Position numbers and translations under genes: made by a program
NCBI GenBank assembly: GCA_947165295.1
Contig: CAMUZU010000004.1
Location: 39,776 to 103,775, forward strand
Direction: 5' to 3'
Length of the DNA stretch: 64,000 bases
Source: an uncultured Selenomonadales bacterium
Lineage (GTDB): Bacteria > Bacillota > Negativicutes > Selenomonadales > Selenomonadaceae
The notes under the pieces: generated by a model
Database searches by the model: none
What the model was told of the DNA's origin: nothing
What the model saw: the letters and a program-made list of their open reading frames with translations, nothing else
Shown: positions 35,550-44,409 of the stretch, piece after piece
How the letters are laid out: each line of letters starts with the position of its first letter
How positions within the stretch are numbered: position 1 is the stretch's first letter

Positions 35550-36173
35550 ATGTTCCACACAACTTTTTACCTGCGGCGTCTGCACTCGCTGTGCGGCTTG
35601 GTCGTCTTGGGTCTGGTGCTGTTTGAGCACATCTTCACGAACTCAATGGCGATTTTCGGTCCGCAAGGTCTCAACACCGCGCTCGAAATGATGGAGCTTA
35701 TCCCCAAACCGATTTTCATGGGGCTCGAACTCGGCGGCATTGCGATTCCGCTTCTGTTCCACGGCATTTATGGCATTTACATTGCTATGCAGGCGAACAA
35801 CAATCCCGGCCGTTTCGGCTACATTCGCAACTGGAATTTCGCACTTCAACGCTGGACGGCGTGGTTTATGGTCGTGTTCCTGGTTTGGCACGTCGGCTAT
35901 CTTCGCGTCTATGTCAAAGGCGTCACCGGCACTCCGATTTCGTTTGAGCTGTTGCAAAACTTCTTCCAAAACCCGATTGTCGTCGTGCTGTACGTCCTCG
36001 GCATGTGGGCGGCGATTTTCCACTTCTGCAACGGCATTACGACTTTCTGCATGACTTGGGGCATCACCAAAGGCCCGCGTGCGCAAAACGTCATCAGCTA
36101 CATCAGCATGGGTCTTTGCGCCGTGTTGTGCCTGATTACTGTCGTCTTCATGAGCAGCTACTTCATGTATTGA
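35550..36173 (+). CDS. sdhC: Fumarate reductase/succinate dehydrogenase cytochrome b subunit
   Basis: The 207-residue integral membrane protein has five predicted helices and is the single b-type cytochrome subunit of a type B complex. Candidate heme His ligands sit in RLHSLCG, LFEHIFTN, LLFHGIYG, FLVWHVGY and IFHFCNG, consistent with two hemes. It anchors SdhAB and exchanges electrons with (mena)quinone. AAGGAGG lies 8 bases before ATG 35550. The flavoprotein follows after 15 bases. Confidence 0.92.
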   Translation: MFHTTFYLRRLHSLCGLVVLGLVLFEHIFTNSMAIFGPQGLNTALEMMELIPKPIFMGLELGGIAIPLLFHGIYGIYIAMQANNNPGRFGYIRNWNFALQRWTAWFMVVFLVWHVGYLRVYVKGVTGTPISFELLQNFFQNPIVVVLYVLGMWAAIFHFCNGITTFCMTWGITKGPRAQNVISYISMGLCAVLCLITVVFMSSYFMY

Positions 36174-36188
36174 TTGGGAGATTCGGCT

Positions 36189-38018
36189 ATGGCGAAAGAT
36201 ATGACTAAGAAACAAATTATAATCGTCGGCGGCGGCATATCCGGCTTGCTTGCCACGATTAAGGTTTGCGAACTCGGCGGCGAAGTTTTGCTGTTCAGCT
36301 ACTGCCCCGTCAAACGTTCGCACTCCTTGTGCGCGCAGGGCGGCATTAACGCCTGCATGGACACCAAAGGCGAACACGACAGCGTTTACGAACACTTCGA
36401 CGACACTGTTTACGGCGGCGACTTTCTTGCCGACCAAATCGCCGTCAAAGGCATGGTTGAAGCCGCGCCGAAGCTGATTAAAATGTTCGACCGCATGGGC
36501 GTCCCGTTCACGCGCACACCCGAAGGCGTTTTGGACTTGCGCAACTTCGGCGGTCAGAAAAACAAACGCACGTGCTTTGCGGGTTCGACGACGGGTCAAC
36601 AAATTCTTTACGCGTTGGACGAACAAGTTCGCCGCTGGGAAGTCAAAGGCTCCGTCAAGAAGTTTGAGTTCTGGGAATTCGTCAAGATTATCAAGAATAA
36701 AGAAGGCATCTGTCGCGGTATCGTCGCGCAGAGCATGAACTCCATGGAAATTCGCGCCTTCCGTGCCGACACGGTTATTCTTGCGACGGGCGGCCCCGGT
36801 CAAGTTTTCGGACGTTGCACGGCGTCGACAATCTGCAACGGTTCGGCAGTCAGTGCCGTTTATCAGCAAGGCGCGGAAATTGCAAACCCCGAATTTATTC
36901 AGATTCACCCGACGGCAATTCCCGGTTCCGACAAAAACCGCTTGATGTCGGAAGCTTGCCGCGGTGAAGGCGGACGCGTTTGGGTGTGGCGTGAAAATCC
37001 GCAAACGCACGAAAAAGAGCGTTGGTACTTCCTCGAAGACATGTATCCCGCTTACGGCAACTTGGTTCCGCGTGATGTGGCAAGCCGTGCGATTTACAAA
37101 GTCTGCGAACACATGAAACTCGGCATTAACGGCGAACACCGCGTTTACCTCGACTTGTCGCACATTGACGGCGATTATCTGGTGCGCAAACTCGGCGGCA
37201 TTTTGGAAATGTACAGCGAATTCGTCGGCAAAGACCCGCGTGAAGTCCCGATGGAAATTTTCCCCAGCGTCCACTACTCGATGGGCGGCATTTGGGTTGA
37301 CAGGTTGCACAACACGAATATTCCCGGCTTGATGGCGTCGGGCGAATGCGACTACCAATATCACGGCGCAAACCGTCTCGGCGCGAACTCGCTGTTGAGC
37401 GCGGCTTATTCCGGCACGGTCAGCGGCCCCGAAGCAATGAAGTGGGCGAAAACCGGCAACAAAGGTTCCGAACTCACCGACAACGAACTTGAAGCGGCGC
37501 GGCAGGAAGTCCAAAACGAATACGACAAAATTCTGCAGATGAACGGCTCCGAAAACGCGCACAAGTTGCATCACGAAATGGGCGACCTCATGTACAAATA
37601 CGTTGCCATTGAACGCGACAACAACGGTCTTGACGCGTGCCTCGTCGAACTCAAAAAGATTCTCAAGCGTTGGGACGACATCGGAATCACCGACCGCGGG
37701 AACGTCGCCAATCAGGAAGCAATGTTCGTTCGCCAACTGCGCAACATGATTCTTTACGCAATGGCTATCACGAAAGGTGCCCGTTGCCGCGACGAATCAC
37801 GCGGTGCGCACGCGAAAATCGTCCTTGAAAACGGCAAGCAGAAACACGACGCCGACGGCGAACTCGTCTTCATGGGGCGCGACGACAAAAACTTCATGCG
37901 CGTTACAATCGTCAACTACGACAAAAAGACCGAAGAGCCGATTGTCACCTACCGCGAATTCGATCACTCGCTGATTAAACCGCGTGCCCGCAACTACGCC
38001 GTCGCCAAGAAAGAGTGA
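36189..38018 (+). CDS. sdhA: Fumarate reductase/succinate dehydrogenase flavoprotein subunit
   Basis: The 609-residue FAD subunit interconverts fumarate and succinate. The FAD-binding motif is IIIVGGGISGLLATIKVCE. HSLCAQGGINACMDTKGEHD includes the region around covalently bound FAD. Also present are VILATGGPGQVFGRCT, HPTAIPG, SVHYSMGGIW and the C-terminal catalytic region. ATG 36189 follows GGGAG. Direction (reductase or dehydrogenase) cannot be read from sequence; the low-potential context suggests fumarate reduction. Confidence 0.95.
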   Translation: MAKDMTKKQIIIVGGGISGLLATIKVCELGGEVLLFSYCPVKRSHSLCAQGGINACMDTKGEHDSVYEHFDDTVYGGDFLADQIAVKGMVEAAPKLIKMFDRMGVPFTRTPEGVLDLRNFGGQKNKRTCFAGSTTGQQILYALDEQVRRWEVKGSVKKFEFWEFVKIIKNKEGICRGIVAQSMNSMEIRAFRADTVILATGGPGQVFGRCTASTICNGSAVSAVYQQGAEIANPEFIQIHPTAIPGSDKNRLMSEACRGEGGRVWVWRENPQTHEKERWYFLEDMYPAYGNLVPRDVASRAIYKVCEHMKLGINGEHRVYLDLSHIDGDYLVRKLGGILEMYSEFVGKDPREVPMEIFPSVHYSMGGIWVDRLHNTNIPGLMASGECDYQYHGANRLGANSLLSAAYSGTVSGPEAMKWAKTGNKGSELTDNELEAARQEVQNEYDKILQMNGSENAHKLHHEMGDLMYKYVAIERDNNGLDACLVELKKILKRWDDIGITDRGNVANQEAMFVRQLRNMILYAMAITKGARCRDESRGAHAKIVLENGKQKHDADGELVFMGRDDKNFMRVTIVNYDKKTEEPIVTYREFDHSLIKPRARNYAVAKKE

Positions 38019-38044
38019 CCGTTGCCAGTGAAAGGAGATTAACG

Positions 38045-38791
38045 ATGGCTGATAAAGTCAGATTCATTATCGAGCGGCAGGACGGCCCCAACGAAAAGCC
38101 TTACACGCAGGAATTCGACGTTGATTATCGTCCGGGCTTGAACGTCGTTGCCGCGCTCATGGAGATTCAAAAAAATCCCGTCACCGTCGACGGCAAGAAA
38201 GTTCCGCCCGTCGTGTGGGAATGCAACTGCCTCGAAAAAGTTTGCGGCGCGTGCATGATGGTTATCAACGGCATGGCCCGTCAAGCTTGTTGCGCGCTCG
38301 TCGACGAAATCAAACAGCCGATTAAACTTCAACCTGCGCGGACGTTCCCCGTCATTCGCGACTTGCTGATTGACCGTTCGCGTATGTTCGAGGCACTCAA
38401 GAAAATTCAAGGTTGGGTTGAACTCGACGGCTCGTGGGATGTCAAAGACGCGCCGATTCAAAATCCGTACACCGCCGCGACCGCTTACGAAATTTCGCAC
38501 TGCATGACTTGCGGTTGTTGTCTGGAAGCTTGCCCGAACGTTGGGCCTCAATCGGACTTCATTGGTCCCGCGCCGACGGTTCAAGCGTATCTGTTCAACC
38601 TGCACCCGCTCGGAAAGTTCGACGCGCCCAAACGTCTCAACGCGCTCATGGAAAAAGGCGGCATCACCAGTTGCGGCAATTCTCAAAACTGCGTCGAAGT
38701 CTGCCCGAAGTCAATCAAGCTCACGACGTACCTTGCGCAACTCAATCGCGACGTGAATATTCAAGCGTTGAAAAACATCTTCGACAACTGA
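38045..38791 (+). CDS. sdhB: Fumarate reductase/succinate dehydrogenase iron-sulfur subunit
   Basis: The 248-residue electron transfer subunit has three clusters. Cys in WECNCLEKVCGACMMVING bind the [2Fe-2S] centre. MTCGCCLEACPN binds the [4Fe-4S]. SCGNSQNCVEVCPKSI completes the remaining 4Fe/3Fe centre. It passes electrons between the FAD and the hemes of SdhC. AAAGGAG precedes ATG 38045, and a terminator follows, ending the operon. Confidence 0.95.
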   Translation: MADKVRFIIERQDGPNEKPYTQEFDVDYRPGLNVVAALMEIQKNPVTVDGKKVPPVVWECNCLEKVCGACMMVINGMARQACCALVDEIKQPIKLQPARTFPVIRDLLIDRSRMFEALKKIQGWVELDGSWDVKDAPIQNPYTAATAYEISHCMTCGCCLEACPNVGPQSDFIGPAPTVQAYLFNLHPLGKFDAPKRLNALMEKGGITSCGNSQNCVEVCPKSIKLTTYLAQLNRDVNIQALKNIFDN

Positions 38792-38814
38792 ACTCGTCAC
38801 ACGCAAAAAAATTT

Positions 38815-38843
38815 CCCCGCCGATTCATCGACGGGGTTTTTTT
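38815..38843 (+). terminator. Rho-independent terminator after sdhB
   Basis: CCCCG and CGGGG with an inner CGA/TCG pairing (one mismatch) are followed by seven T. Confidence 0.8.
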
Positions 38844-39030
38844 ATGCAGCTTTCACGCGACGCGACGATTATTCTGTCGGAGGCACTTCGACGACCAAAA
38901 GTTGATTGACATTTGCAGGCACAACGACGGCGTCACGCGCAGAATTGCCGTCAGCGTCTTGAAAGAACGTCGCGGCAGGTGAAACTTTTTCGGCACGTTT
39001 CAAAGTTGGAGCGTGCTTTTTGTTTGCAGT

Positions 39031-39462
39031 TCAACCAAGCAGCGGTTCAAGCTCAAGATTCGACAAAAGTTCGTTCGTCGCGTCAACGGTCTTGTGATTC
39101 GTCAGCGCGAAAGAAATCACGTCGTCCCACGCGTTGCGCGAATACAACTTGCTTTGACCCGCGTAATACAAAAGATAATCCGTTTCCTTCGGCGACAAGT
39201 TCATTGCCAAGGCCAACGACAAAATTTTTTCGCGTGCGGGACGAGGCGTGCCTCCGCGAAAAATTTTTTTGGCGTAACCTTCGTCGAGTTGCGAATCGCG
39301 AATCACCTGCGCTTGTGACAAATTTTTTTCGGCAAGCAACTTGCGAAGATAATCTTTGAGCGTGAAGTCCCGAAGATTTTCCGCGTTCGCCGACAAAAAT
39401 TTTTCAACGTCTTTGGCGTCGCGAAGTTCGTTTTCCAGTTGAGCGGTGTCTTTGTCGGGCAT
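39031..39462 (-). CDS. HTH-type regulator next to a Ser/Thr kinase
   Basis: The 143-residue soluble protein has a C-terminal XRE-like helix-turn-helix (LSQAQVIRDSQLDEGYAKKI, GTPRPAREKILSLALAMNLS). GGAGGTCGACACA precedes the ATG, whose 5' end is 62 bases from the divergent kinase start, so the two share a control region. This arrangement suggests the HTH protein regulates, or is phosphorylated by, the kinase (inference). The gene at 28186 looks related. Confidence 0.65.
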   Translation of the reverse strand: MPDKDTAQLENELRDAKDVEKFLSANAENLRDFTLKDYLRKLLAEKNLSQAQVIRDSQLDEGYAKKIFRGGTPRPAREKILSLALAMNLSPKETDYLLYYAGQSKLYSRNAWDDVISFALTNHKTVDATNELLSNLELEPLLG

Positions 39463-39524
39463 TGTGTCGACCTCCGAATTTTTGTAAGATGTTACCGCGA
39501 AATTTCACGAAAGGCAAGGCGACC

Positions 39525-40985
39525 ATGAAAAAAGACGTTGCGGAATATCTTGACTTTGCGTTTGAGAAACTCGACCGGCTGAAGCAATCCGATCGCGGCG
39601 AAGTTTGGCGGGCGCGAAATCGTCAAAGCGGCGAACTCGTCATAATCAAGCGCGTGAAGTTGACGGGGCTGCCTTACGACGCATTGAAGAAATTTCAGTT
39701 CACGTTGCCCGCGAAAGTTTTTTTGTGCGCGGCGGACGACACGGAAACCGTCATTGTCGAAGAATTTATCGGCGGCGAAAATTTGATTGAACGGCTCGAA
39801 CGCAAAAATTTCCTGTCCGAAGCCGAAGCACGAAAAATTTTGTTGCAAATGTGCGACGGACTGAAAGAACTTCACGCGCAGAAAATCATTCACCGCGATA
39901 TAAAGCCGTCGAATTTGATTTTGCAGGGCGAACGCATTCGGTTGATTGACTTCGACGCGGCGCGAATTTTCAAGCCCGACAAAAACGCCGACACGCAACT
40001 TTTCGGCACGAAGGGTTACGCTCCGCCCGAACAGTACGGCGGCCGACAAACCGACGAACGCAGCGATATTTATTCGCTCGGCGTGACGATGAAAGTTTTG
40101 CTCGGCGACAACCTGCGCGGACAAATCAAAACAATTCTCGACAGATGCACGGAGTTTGACCCGAAGAATCGTTTTCAAAGCGTCGACGAACTCAAAGCCG
40201 CGTTGACTGCCGAAAGTCCGCGTCACAAAAAATTTTTCGCGACGACAATTCTCGCGGCGGCGATTGTTTTGTTCGCAAGCGGGCAACATCTCAACCGCGA
40301 CGAAAATTTTTCGGAACCTGTCACGGTCGAAAATATTCCCGCGCAGGTTGAGTTGCCGATTGAACCCGACGAAAAAATTCCCGCGCAGGTCGACGAATTC
40401 AAGTTGCCGACACTCGCCGCGCCGCAAGAAAATTTCCGCCTGTCGACGTTGCCCGAACAATCGCAACCGCGTCCGTCGTCGCGACAAATTGAATTGCCCG
40501 CAATGGAAGTTCCGCAACTTAAGCCCGTGACGCCGCCGCCCGCCGAAGAAATTCAGCAACCGACACCAAAGCCCGTCACGCCCGAAAAAAATTATTCGGG
40601 AATCATCAAGACGGAATTTTTCCTCAACGACGCGCCGTTTAACCAGTTCGAGCACGTTGGCACGCCGACAAAAATTTCCCGCGACGAGTGGCGACAAACT
40701 CAAGCGCGACTGCACATTGTCAACGACAGCGGCCGCGTGTGGCTCAATCCGACGGTGAAATTTATCCTCGGACAGAATTGGGGCGACAACGCTCACAAAG
40801 TCAACGAAACGAAAACTTTGCCCGCGCTTGCCGTCGACGAATCGATTGACGTTGTCATTCCGTTTGACCTGATGACCGTGTCCGACCGCCCGAATACTTC
40901 CGCGTACATACAAATTCGGTTGAGCGGCGACGGCGCGGCTTCCGACGAAACTTATTGGAGCACGTGGTTTGACATAACCGACTGA
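39525..40985 (+). CDS. Membrane-anchored Ser/Thr protein kinase with C-terminal extracellular domain
   Basis: The 486-residue Hanks-type kinase covers residues ~1-230: VIIKRVK with the likely ATP-binding Lys, HRDIKPSNL with the catalytic Asp, LIDFDAAR in place of DFG, and GTKGYAPPEQ. A single transmembrane helix follows (FFATTILAAAIVLFASG, ~240). A proline-rich linker and an outer domain of ~140 residues follow (from YSGIIKTEFFLNDAP). No PASTA repeat is present. The last 66 bases are duplicated at 41465-41530. ATG 39525 is chosen by comparison with other kinases; the ribosome binding site is modest. Confidence 0.85.
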   Translation: MKKDVAEYLDFAFEKLDRLKQSDRGEVWRARNRQSGELVIIKRVKLTGLPYDALKKFQFTLPAKVFLCAADDTETVIVEEFIGGENLIERLERKNFLSEAEARKILLQMCDGLKELHAQKIIHRDIKPSNLILQGERIRLIDFDAARIFKPDKNADTQLFGTKGYAPPEQYGGRQTDERSDIYSLGVTMKVLLGDNLRGQIKTILDRCTEFDPKNRFQSVDELKAALTAESPRHKKFFATTILAAAIVLFASGQHLNRDENFSEPVTVENIPAQVELPIEPDEKIPAQVDEFKLPTLAAPQENFRLSTLPEQSQPRPSSRQIELPAMEVPQLKPVTPPPAEEIQQPTPKPVTPEKNYSGIIKTEFFLNDAPFNQFEHVGTPTKISRDEWRQTQARLHIVNDSGRVWLNPTVKFILGQNWGDNAHKVNETKTLPALAVDESIDVVIPFDLMTVSDRPNTSAYIQIRLSGDGAASDETYWSTWFDITD

Positions 40986-41082
40986 AATTTTTTCGTCGCG
41001 GATACCTGCGCGGTACCTGACACGTCGGAAACTTTGCCGTACAATCAACGACGTAAGAATTTTTGCGGGGAGGCGTCGACTT

Positions 41083-41361
41083 ATGCCGCTTATCGTCGGG
41101 ATTGTGATTGTTATCGGGCTGATGTGTTTGTTCGGCGGCTCAAAATCGGACGACGAGCCTTTTTTCCGCCGCAGAACTTTTTGGGAACGCTTGACGGGCG
41201 AAGAACCGACTTTTATCGAGAAGGTTGAAAATTTTTTCGCGGGCGTCTTGGGTTTCGCGGTGTTGGCATTTTTGATTTACCACGTATTCGACATACTGGA
41301 GCTTATCGTTGGCATTTTTGATTTGGATTTGTTGGACGCTGTCACGCACAGAAGACGTTAA
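41083..41361 (+). CDS. Small membrane protein, 92 residues
   Basis: Two hydrophobic segments, IVGIVIVIGLMCLFGG near the start and VLGFAVLAFLIYHVFDILEL further on, frame a basic loop (FFRRRTFWERLTGE). GGGGAGG lies 9 bases before the ATG. The gene lies between the kinase and a larger membrane protein and may belong with them. No family recognised. Confidence 0.5.
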   Translation: MPLIVGIVIVIGLMCLFGGSKSDDEPFFRRRTFWERLTGEEPTFIEKVENFFAGVLGFAVLAFLIYHVFDILELIVGIFDLDLLDAVTHRRR

Positions 41362-41374
41362 GGAGGTGTTTAAC

Positions 41375-41401
41375 ATGGGCGGAACAATCGGCATCGGCTG
41401 A
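41375..41401 (+). other. Eight-codon frame with strong ribosome binding site
   Basis: AAGGAGGTGTTTAAC precedes an ATG giving MGGTIGIG and then TGA, followed at 41427 by a terminator. It could be a leader peptide or a remnant of a duplicated start. Confidence 0.35.
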
Positions 41402-41426
41402 AAAATTTTCGGCGCAAAAAAAATTT

Positions 41427-41452
41427 CCCCGTCAAACACGGCGGGGCTTTTT
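41427..41452 (+). terminator. Rho-independent terminator
   Basis: CCCCG and CGGGG pair across a 10-base loop, followed by C and five T. Confidence 0.65.
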
Positions 41453-41464
41453 GTTGTCAAACGT

Positions 41465-41530
41465 CGACGGCGCGGCTTCCGACGAAACTTATTGGAGCAC
41501 GTAGTTTGACATAACCGATTGAAATTTTTT
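41465..41530 (+). repeat. Duplicated 3' end of the Ser/Thr kinase gene
   Basis: These 66 bases match 40929-40994 with two mismatches and include the codons for the last residues and the stop of the kinase. The Trp codon TGG has become TAG here, so the copy is non-coding. Confidence 0.88.
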
Positions 41531-41551
41531 GCATAAAAAGGAGTGCTTAAC

Positions 41552-42682
41552 TTGATCGGACAAGTCACGGCCAAACATTATGTTTTCTTGCTGATTTGGG
41601 GCTTGACACTGACTTTCGCGCTGTTCAAACATTCGTTGTGGCTCGGCGTCGTGTTCATGTTCGGATTCTTTTTGGTCTCGGTATTCAAAATTCTCGACAA
41701 GATGATAATCGCGGCGATAATCGTATTCGTGCTGACTTTGATTCTGGAAACATTTTTCCCGCCGACGGCAGTAATTTTTACGGGCTTGTTTGTCGTGATG
41801 TTGCTGTTGCGCGCAAAGTTCCTGATTCAAAATTGGCGGGCACTTGTCGCGGGGCTTTATACTTACGGCGTGTATCTGTTCGTCGTTGTTGCAAACGCTG
41901 TTTTATACAAGGCAAGCGGCGCGGGATTCGTCATGATGATTTGCGGAATTTTTTCTGCCGAGGCGGCTCGATACGGTTCGTTTACAAGTTTGATAATCGC
42001 GGGCGTACTTGCAATGTTTTTGACGCGCGGTTTGAGCAGAAAATTTTCGTGGCTTTACTCTCACGGCTACGACACGAATCGTGCGTTGTTGATTATGGGA
42101 CTTACGCCGCTGATTGTGCTTTCGATTATCTTGCCGTTCCTCAAAATCAAAATTAACGGGCACGAAATTTTCGACGGCTCATTGTCGGATACTTTTGATG
42201 TAGATGTCGATGTTGATGCAAATGTGACTTCCAATGCGGCACCGCCCGAAGTTACAAGCGCATTAAAATTCGCGGACGTTGACCTTAATGACATGATTGT
42301 CGGACGTGCTGCGGAACAAATTTTGCCTTTTTCACACGCGCTGGAGGCTTCAGTTTTGGCAACAACCGCCGGCGCGATATATTCTGCGGGCAAGCTTTTA
42401 AAATTTCGCAACCAAGACAACTCAACGCAAGCAATTCGATACATTGATGACACAAACGCGGTTATCGAAGAAGAATCGGGGCGTCGAATCGGTTACATAA
42501 CTTTTGACCGCGAAAAAAATCTTGAACACGTTCGACTGGCGGACGGTTTTTCGTACACAATCGATATTGGCAACGGAAATATTCTTGACACGGACGGCAA
42601 ATTGATTGGAAAAATTTCCGAAGGCAACGACGGCAAAAAACTTTTGGTCGGGCGCGACGATAAAGTTATCCGCGAATTTTGA
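41552..42682 (+). CDS. Multi-spanning membrane protein with a soluble C-terminal repeat region
   Basis: The 376-residue protein has about six hydrophobic helices in the first ~210 residues (LLIWGLTLTFALF, AAIIVFVLTLIL, LMIMGLTPLIVLSIIL-like). An acidic repeat DVDVDVDANV follows, then a soluble region ending in short Gly/Asp repeats (GRRIGYITFDREKN, DTDGKLIGKISEGN). This resembles an outward-facing beta repeat. TTG 41552 is used because AGGAG is 8 bases upstream. No family recognised. Confidence 0.6.
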   Translation: MIGQVTAKHYVFLLIWGLTLTFALFKHSLWLGVVFMFGFFLVSVFKILDKMIIAAIIVFVLTLILETFFPPTAVIFTGLFVVMLLLRAKFLIQNWRALVAGLYTYGVYLFVVVANAVLYKASGAGFVMMICGIFSAEAARYGSFTSLIIAGVLAMFLTRGLSRKFSWLYSHGYDTNRALLIMGLTPLIVLSIILPFLKIKINGHEIFDGSLSDTFDVDVDVDANVTSNAAPPEVTSALKFADVDLNDMIVGRAAEQILPFSHALEASVLATTAGAIYSAGKLLKFRNQDNSTQAIRYIDDTNAVIEEESGRRIGYITFDREKNLEHVRLADGFSYTIDIGNGNILDTDGKLIGKISEGNDGKKLLVGRDDKVIREF

Positions 42683-42700
42683 GCAAGTAATTTTTTTTCG

Positions 42701-42731
42701 GCTCGTTCCGAATTCGGAGCGGGCTTTTTTT
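42701..42731 (+). terminator. Rho-independent terminator
   Basis: GCTCGTTCCG and CGGAGCGGGC form a 10-bp stem with G-U pairs, followed by eight T. Confidence 0.8.
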
Positions 42732-42883
42732 AATGCGTAATTCGTAATGCTTAATGCGCAATGATTCGGTGTCAATTACGCATTAACTGATTGCGCTTCT
42801 CCACAGGCCGTGCAAGTTGCAGTACTTGCAATCGTCAATGCGTCGCCGACAATGTCAATCGCGCCAAACGTCGGTTGCACGCT

Positions 42884-44155
42884 TCAACGTCGAATAATCG
42901 TCAACGCGTCGCCAACAGGACGTTCGCGCCCGTCGCTGGGCTTGTTGACAAGTTGACCCTTGAAGACAAGTTCGGTTGAGCCGCCGCCGTCCAAGTTAAT
43001 CGCTTCGACCGCGCCGAAACTGTTCTTGAGAATTCGCGCCCACTCTTCAAGCGTGCAACCTTTGCTGTGCGCCTGTCGACCGTCGACGACCGCGAAAATG
43101 TAATCGCCGTATTGAGTTATGCCGACAGCCGACCGCGGGGCACGTCCGACGCGAATGTCGTTGGGAAATTGCTCGGCGTCCGCGGTCACGTAAACTTCGC
43201 CGTCCTTGACAAGCGTGGGTCCCGCGCCGATTATGTGAATCGCCTCGTTGAAGTCCGCGCCGTGCTCGACGTTGATAAAGTCTTCGTCGAAGGAAATTTT
43301 GTCGCCGACATAAACCGCCGCGAAATTTTCCGCCGCCGTGCCGTGCGCGCTGATAACATAACCGTCGCGGGGAATCCAACTGTTGCCCGCGTCGCGATTA
43401 ATTTCGACGACTTCGTCGCCGCGAACGACAAGTTCCACGCCGAAATTGTTCGTGCCGGTCTGCTGAGCGTACCAACCGTTGTAAACGATGACGCCGTTTT
43501 CGGGACGTTCGCAGTCCACGCCGTCGACGACAACTTCATTGCCGTTGAATTGCAGGACGCCGCGCCACGTCTGTCGCCCGAAAATCGTCGTGCCGTCCTC
43601 GCGAATGCCAATCGCCGAACGGATAAAGTAAGTCGTGCCCGCAGTCAAGCCGTCAATTTTCGTGTTGCCAAGAATCTCACCGCTCGGCGCGAAGTAGCTG
43701 GCGTTAATCGTCGAAATTGCGTCGGGCGCGTTCATTTGCGACACGGTTGCCCGCCCGCGAACTTGACCTTTCGCAAGCACGGGGCGCAGTTGATATTTCT
43801 CGTGGTCGGCGATAATCGCGAATGCCATCACGCCATCTTGATGATAAACCAGGAACTCAAGCCCTTCGACTTCCTCGAATTGCGGCGGCTCGAATTTCGG
43901 TTCGTCAAGCGGTTTTGGTCTGTCGACGGGCGGCGCTTGAATCGGTTGCGGCTCGTCGGCGGGCGACGAATTGTTGTCGGGCGGTTGAGCGGTCTTTTCG
44001 TCGTCGGCAAGCGGTTGCGGCTCGTTGACGGGCGGCTTCGCGAACGGTTCGTTGACCGTCGGCTCGTCCGAAAAATCTTCGTCGGGTTGAGCGGCGGCGG
44101 GCGTCGTCAACAAAAATATTCCCGCGAACAACAGCGCGGCAATTTGTTTGAACAT
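42884..44155 (-). CDS. Secreted phosphodiester glycosidase-like protein (NAGPA domain)
   Basis: The 423-residue protein starts MFKQIAALLFAGIFLLTTPA, a signal peptide. A long Pro/Asp/Glu-rich spacer of ~100 residues follows (DEPQPLADDE, PQPIQAPPVDRP). The C-terminal domain (~300 residues) has AINASYFAPSGEILG, GDYIFAVVDGRQAHSKG and AINLDGGGSTELVFKG, the hallmarks of NAGPA/DUF2233 proteins that hydrolyse phosphodiester-linked sugars. A cell-wall or polysaccharide substrate is likely. ATG 44155 is chosen by the signal peptide and the GAGGTG upstream; the frame is open further upstream. Confidence 0.82.
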   Translation of the reverse strand: MFKQIAALLFAGIFLLTTPAAAQPDEDFSDEPTVNEPFAKPPVNEPQPLADDEKTAQPPDNNSSPADEPQPIQAPPVDRPKPLDEPKFEPPQFEEVEGLEFLVYHQDGVMAFAIIADHEKYQLRPVLAKGQVRGRATVSQMNAPDAISTINASYFAPSGEILGNTKIDGLTAGTTYFIRSAIGIREDGTTIFGRQTWRGVLQFNGNEVVVDGVDCERPENGVIVYNGWYAQQTGTNNFGVELVVRGDEVVEINRDAGNSWIPRDGYVISAHGTAAENFAAVYVGDKISFDEDFINVEHGADFNEAIHIIGAGPTLVKDGEVYVTADAEQFPNDIRVGRAPRSAVGITQYGDYIFAVVDGRQAHSKGCTLEEWARILKNSFGAVEAINLDGGGSTELVFKGQLVNKPSDGRERPVGDALTIIRR

Positions 44156-44211
44156 AAACGTTTGCACCTCGAAAAAATTTTTATGCTTCGATGTTACACG
44201 TAACGCTGACC

Positions 44212-44315
44212 GGCCGTCATGGATGACGGCCGCAATCGCCTGTCGCACGATACAGGATGTATCGTAGCAGGCGCGTCTTTCTTTGCTACTTTCTTTCCAC
44301 GCGGAAAGAAAGTAG
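44212..44315 (+). repeat. Three-hairpin intergenic element, copy 4
   Basis: GGCCGTCATGGATGACGGCC, then a middle stem GCCTGTCG/GCAGGCG with inner CGATACA/TGTATCG, then TACTTTCTTT with AAAGAAAGTA. The inner pair is C-G where copies 1 and 3 have T-A. Confidence 0.85.
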
Positions 44316-44354
44316 ATCTCTCACGCTTCAGTTATCTGATTGAACTTGTCGCCG

Positions 44355-44380
44355 CCCGCTTTAAAAGCGGGGGAACAGTT
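44355..44380 (+). repeat. CGCTTTAAAAGCG hairpin repeat, copy 2
   Basis: CCCGCTTTAAAAGCGGG then GGAACAGTT is the same as 60679-60704 and similar to 8075. It follows the three-hairpin element, downstream of recG. Confidence 0.65.
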
Positions 44381-44409
44381 GGTGTGACACGCAACGTTTT
44401 CGCGGCAAT

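Noticed and set aside
35643..37736. 697-codon antisense frame opposite sdhC-sdhA
   Set aside because: The sdh genes match strongly conserved families; the opposite frame has no motifs and typical shadow composition.
39492..41048. 518-codon antisense frame opposite the Ser/Thr kinase
   Set aside because: The kinase carries the full catalytic motif set; the opposing frame is a shadow.
28760..41401. Genome-wide reassignment of TGA to Trp or selenocysteine
   Set aside because: TGG is the usual Trp codon and TGA ends many clear genes here (yaaR, ricT, holB, sdhC, ahcY). The two eight-codon cases are local, and I see no selenocysteine insertion element.
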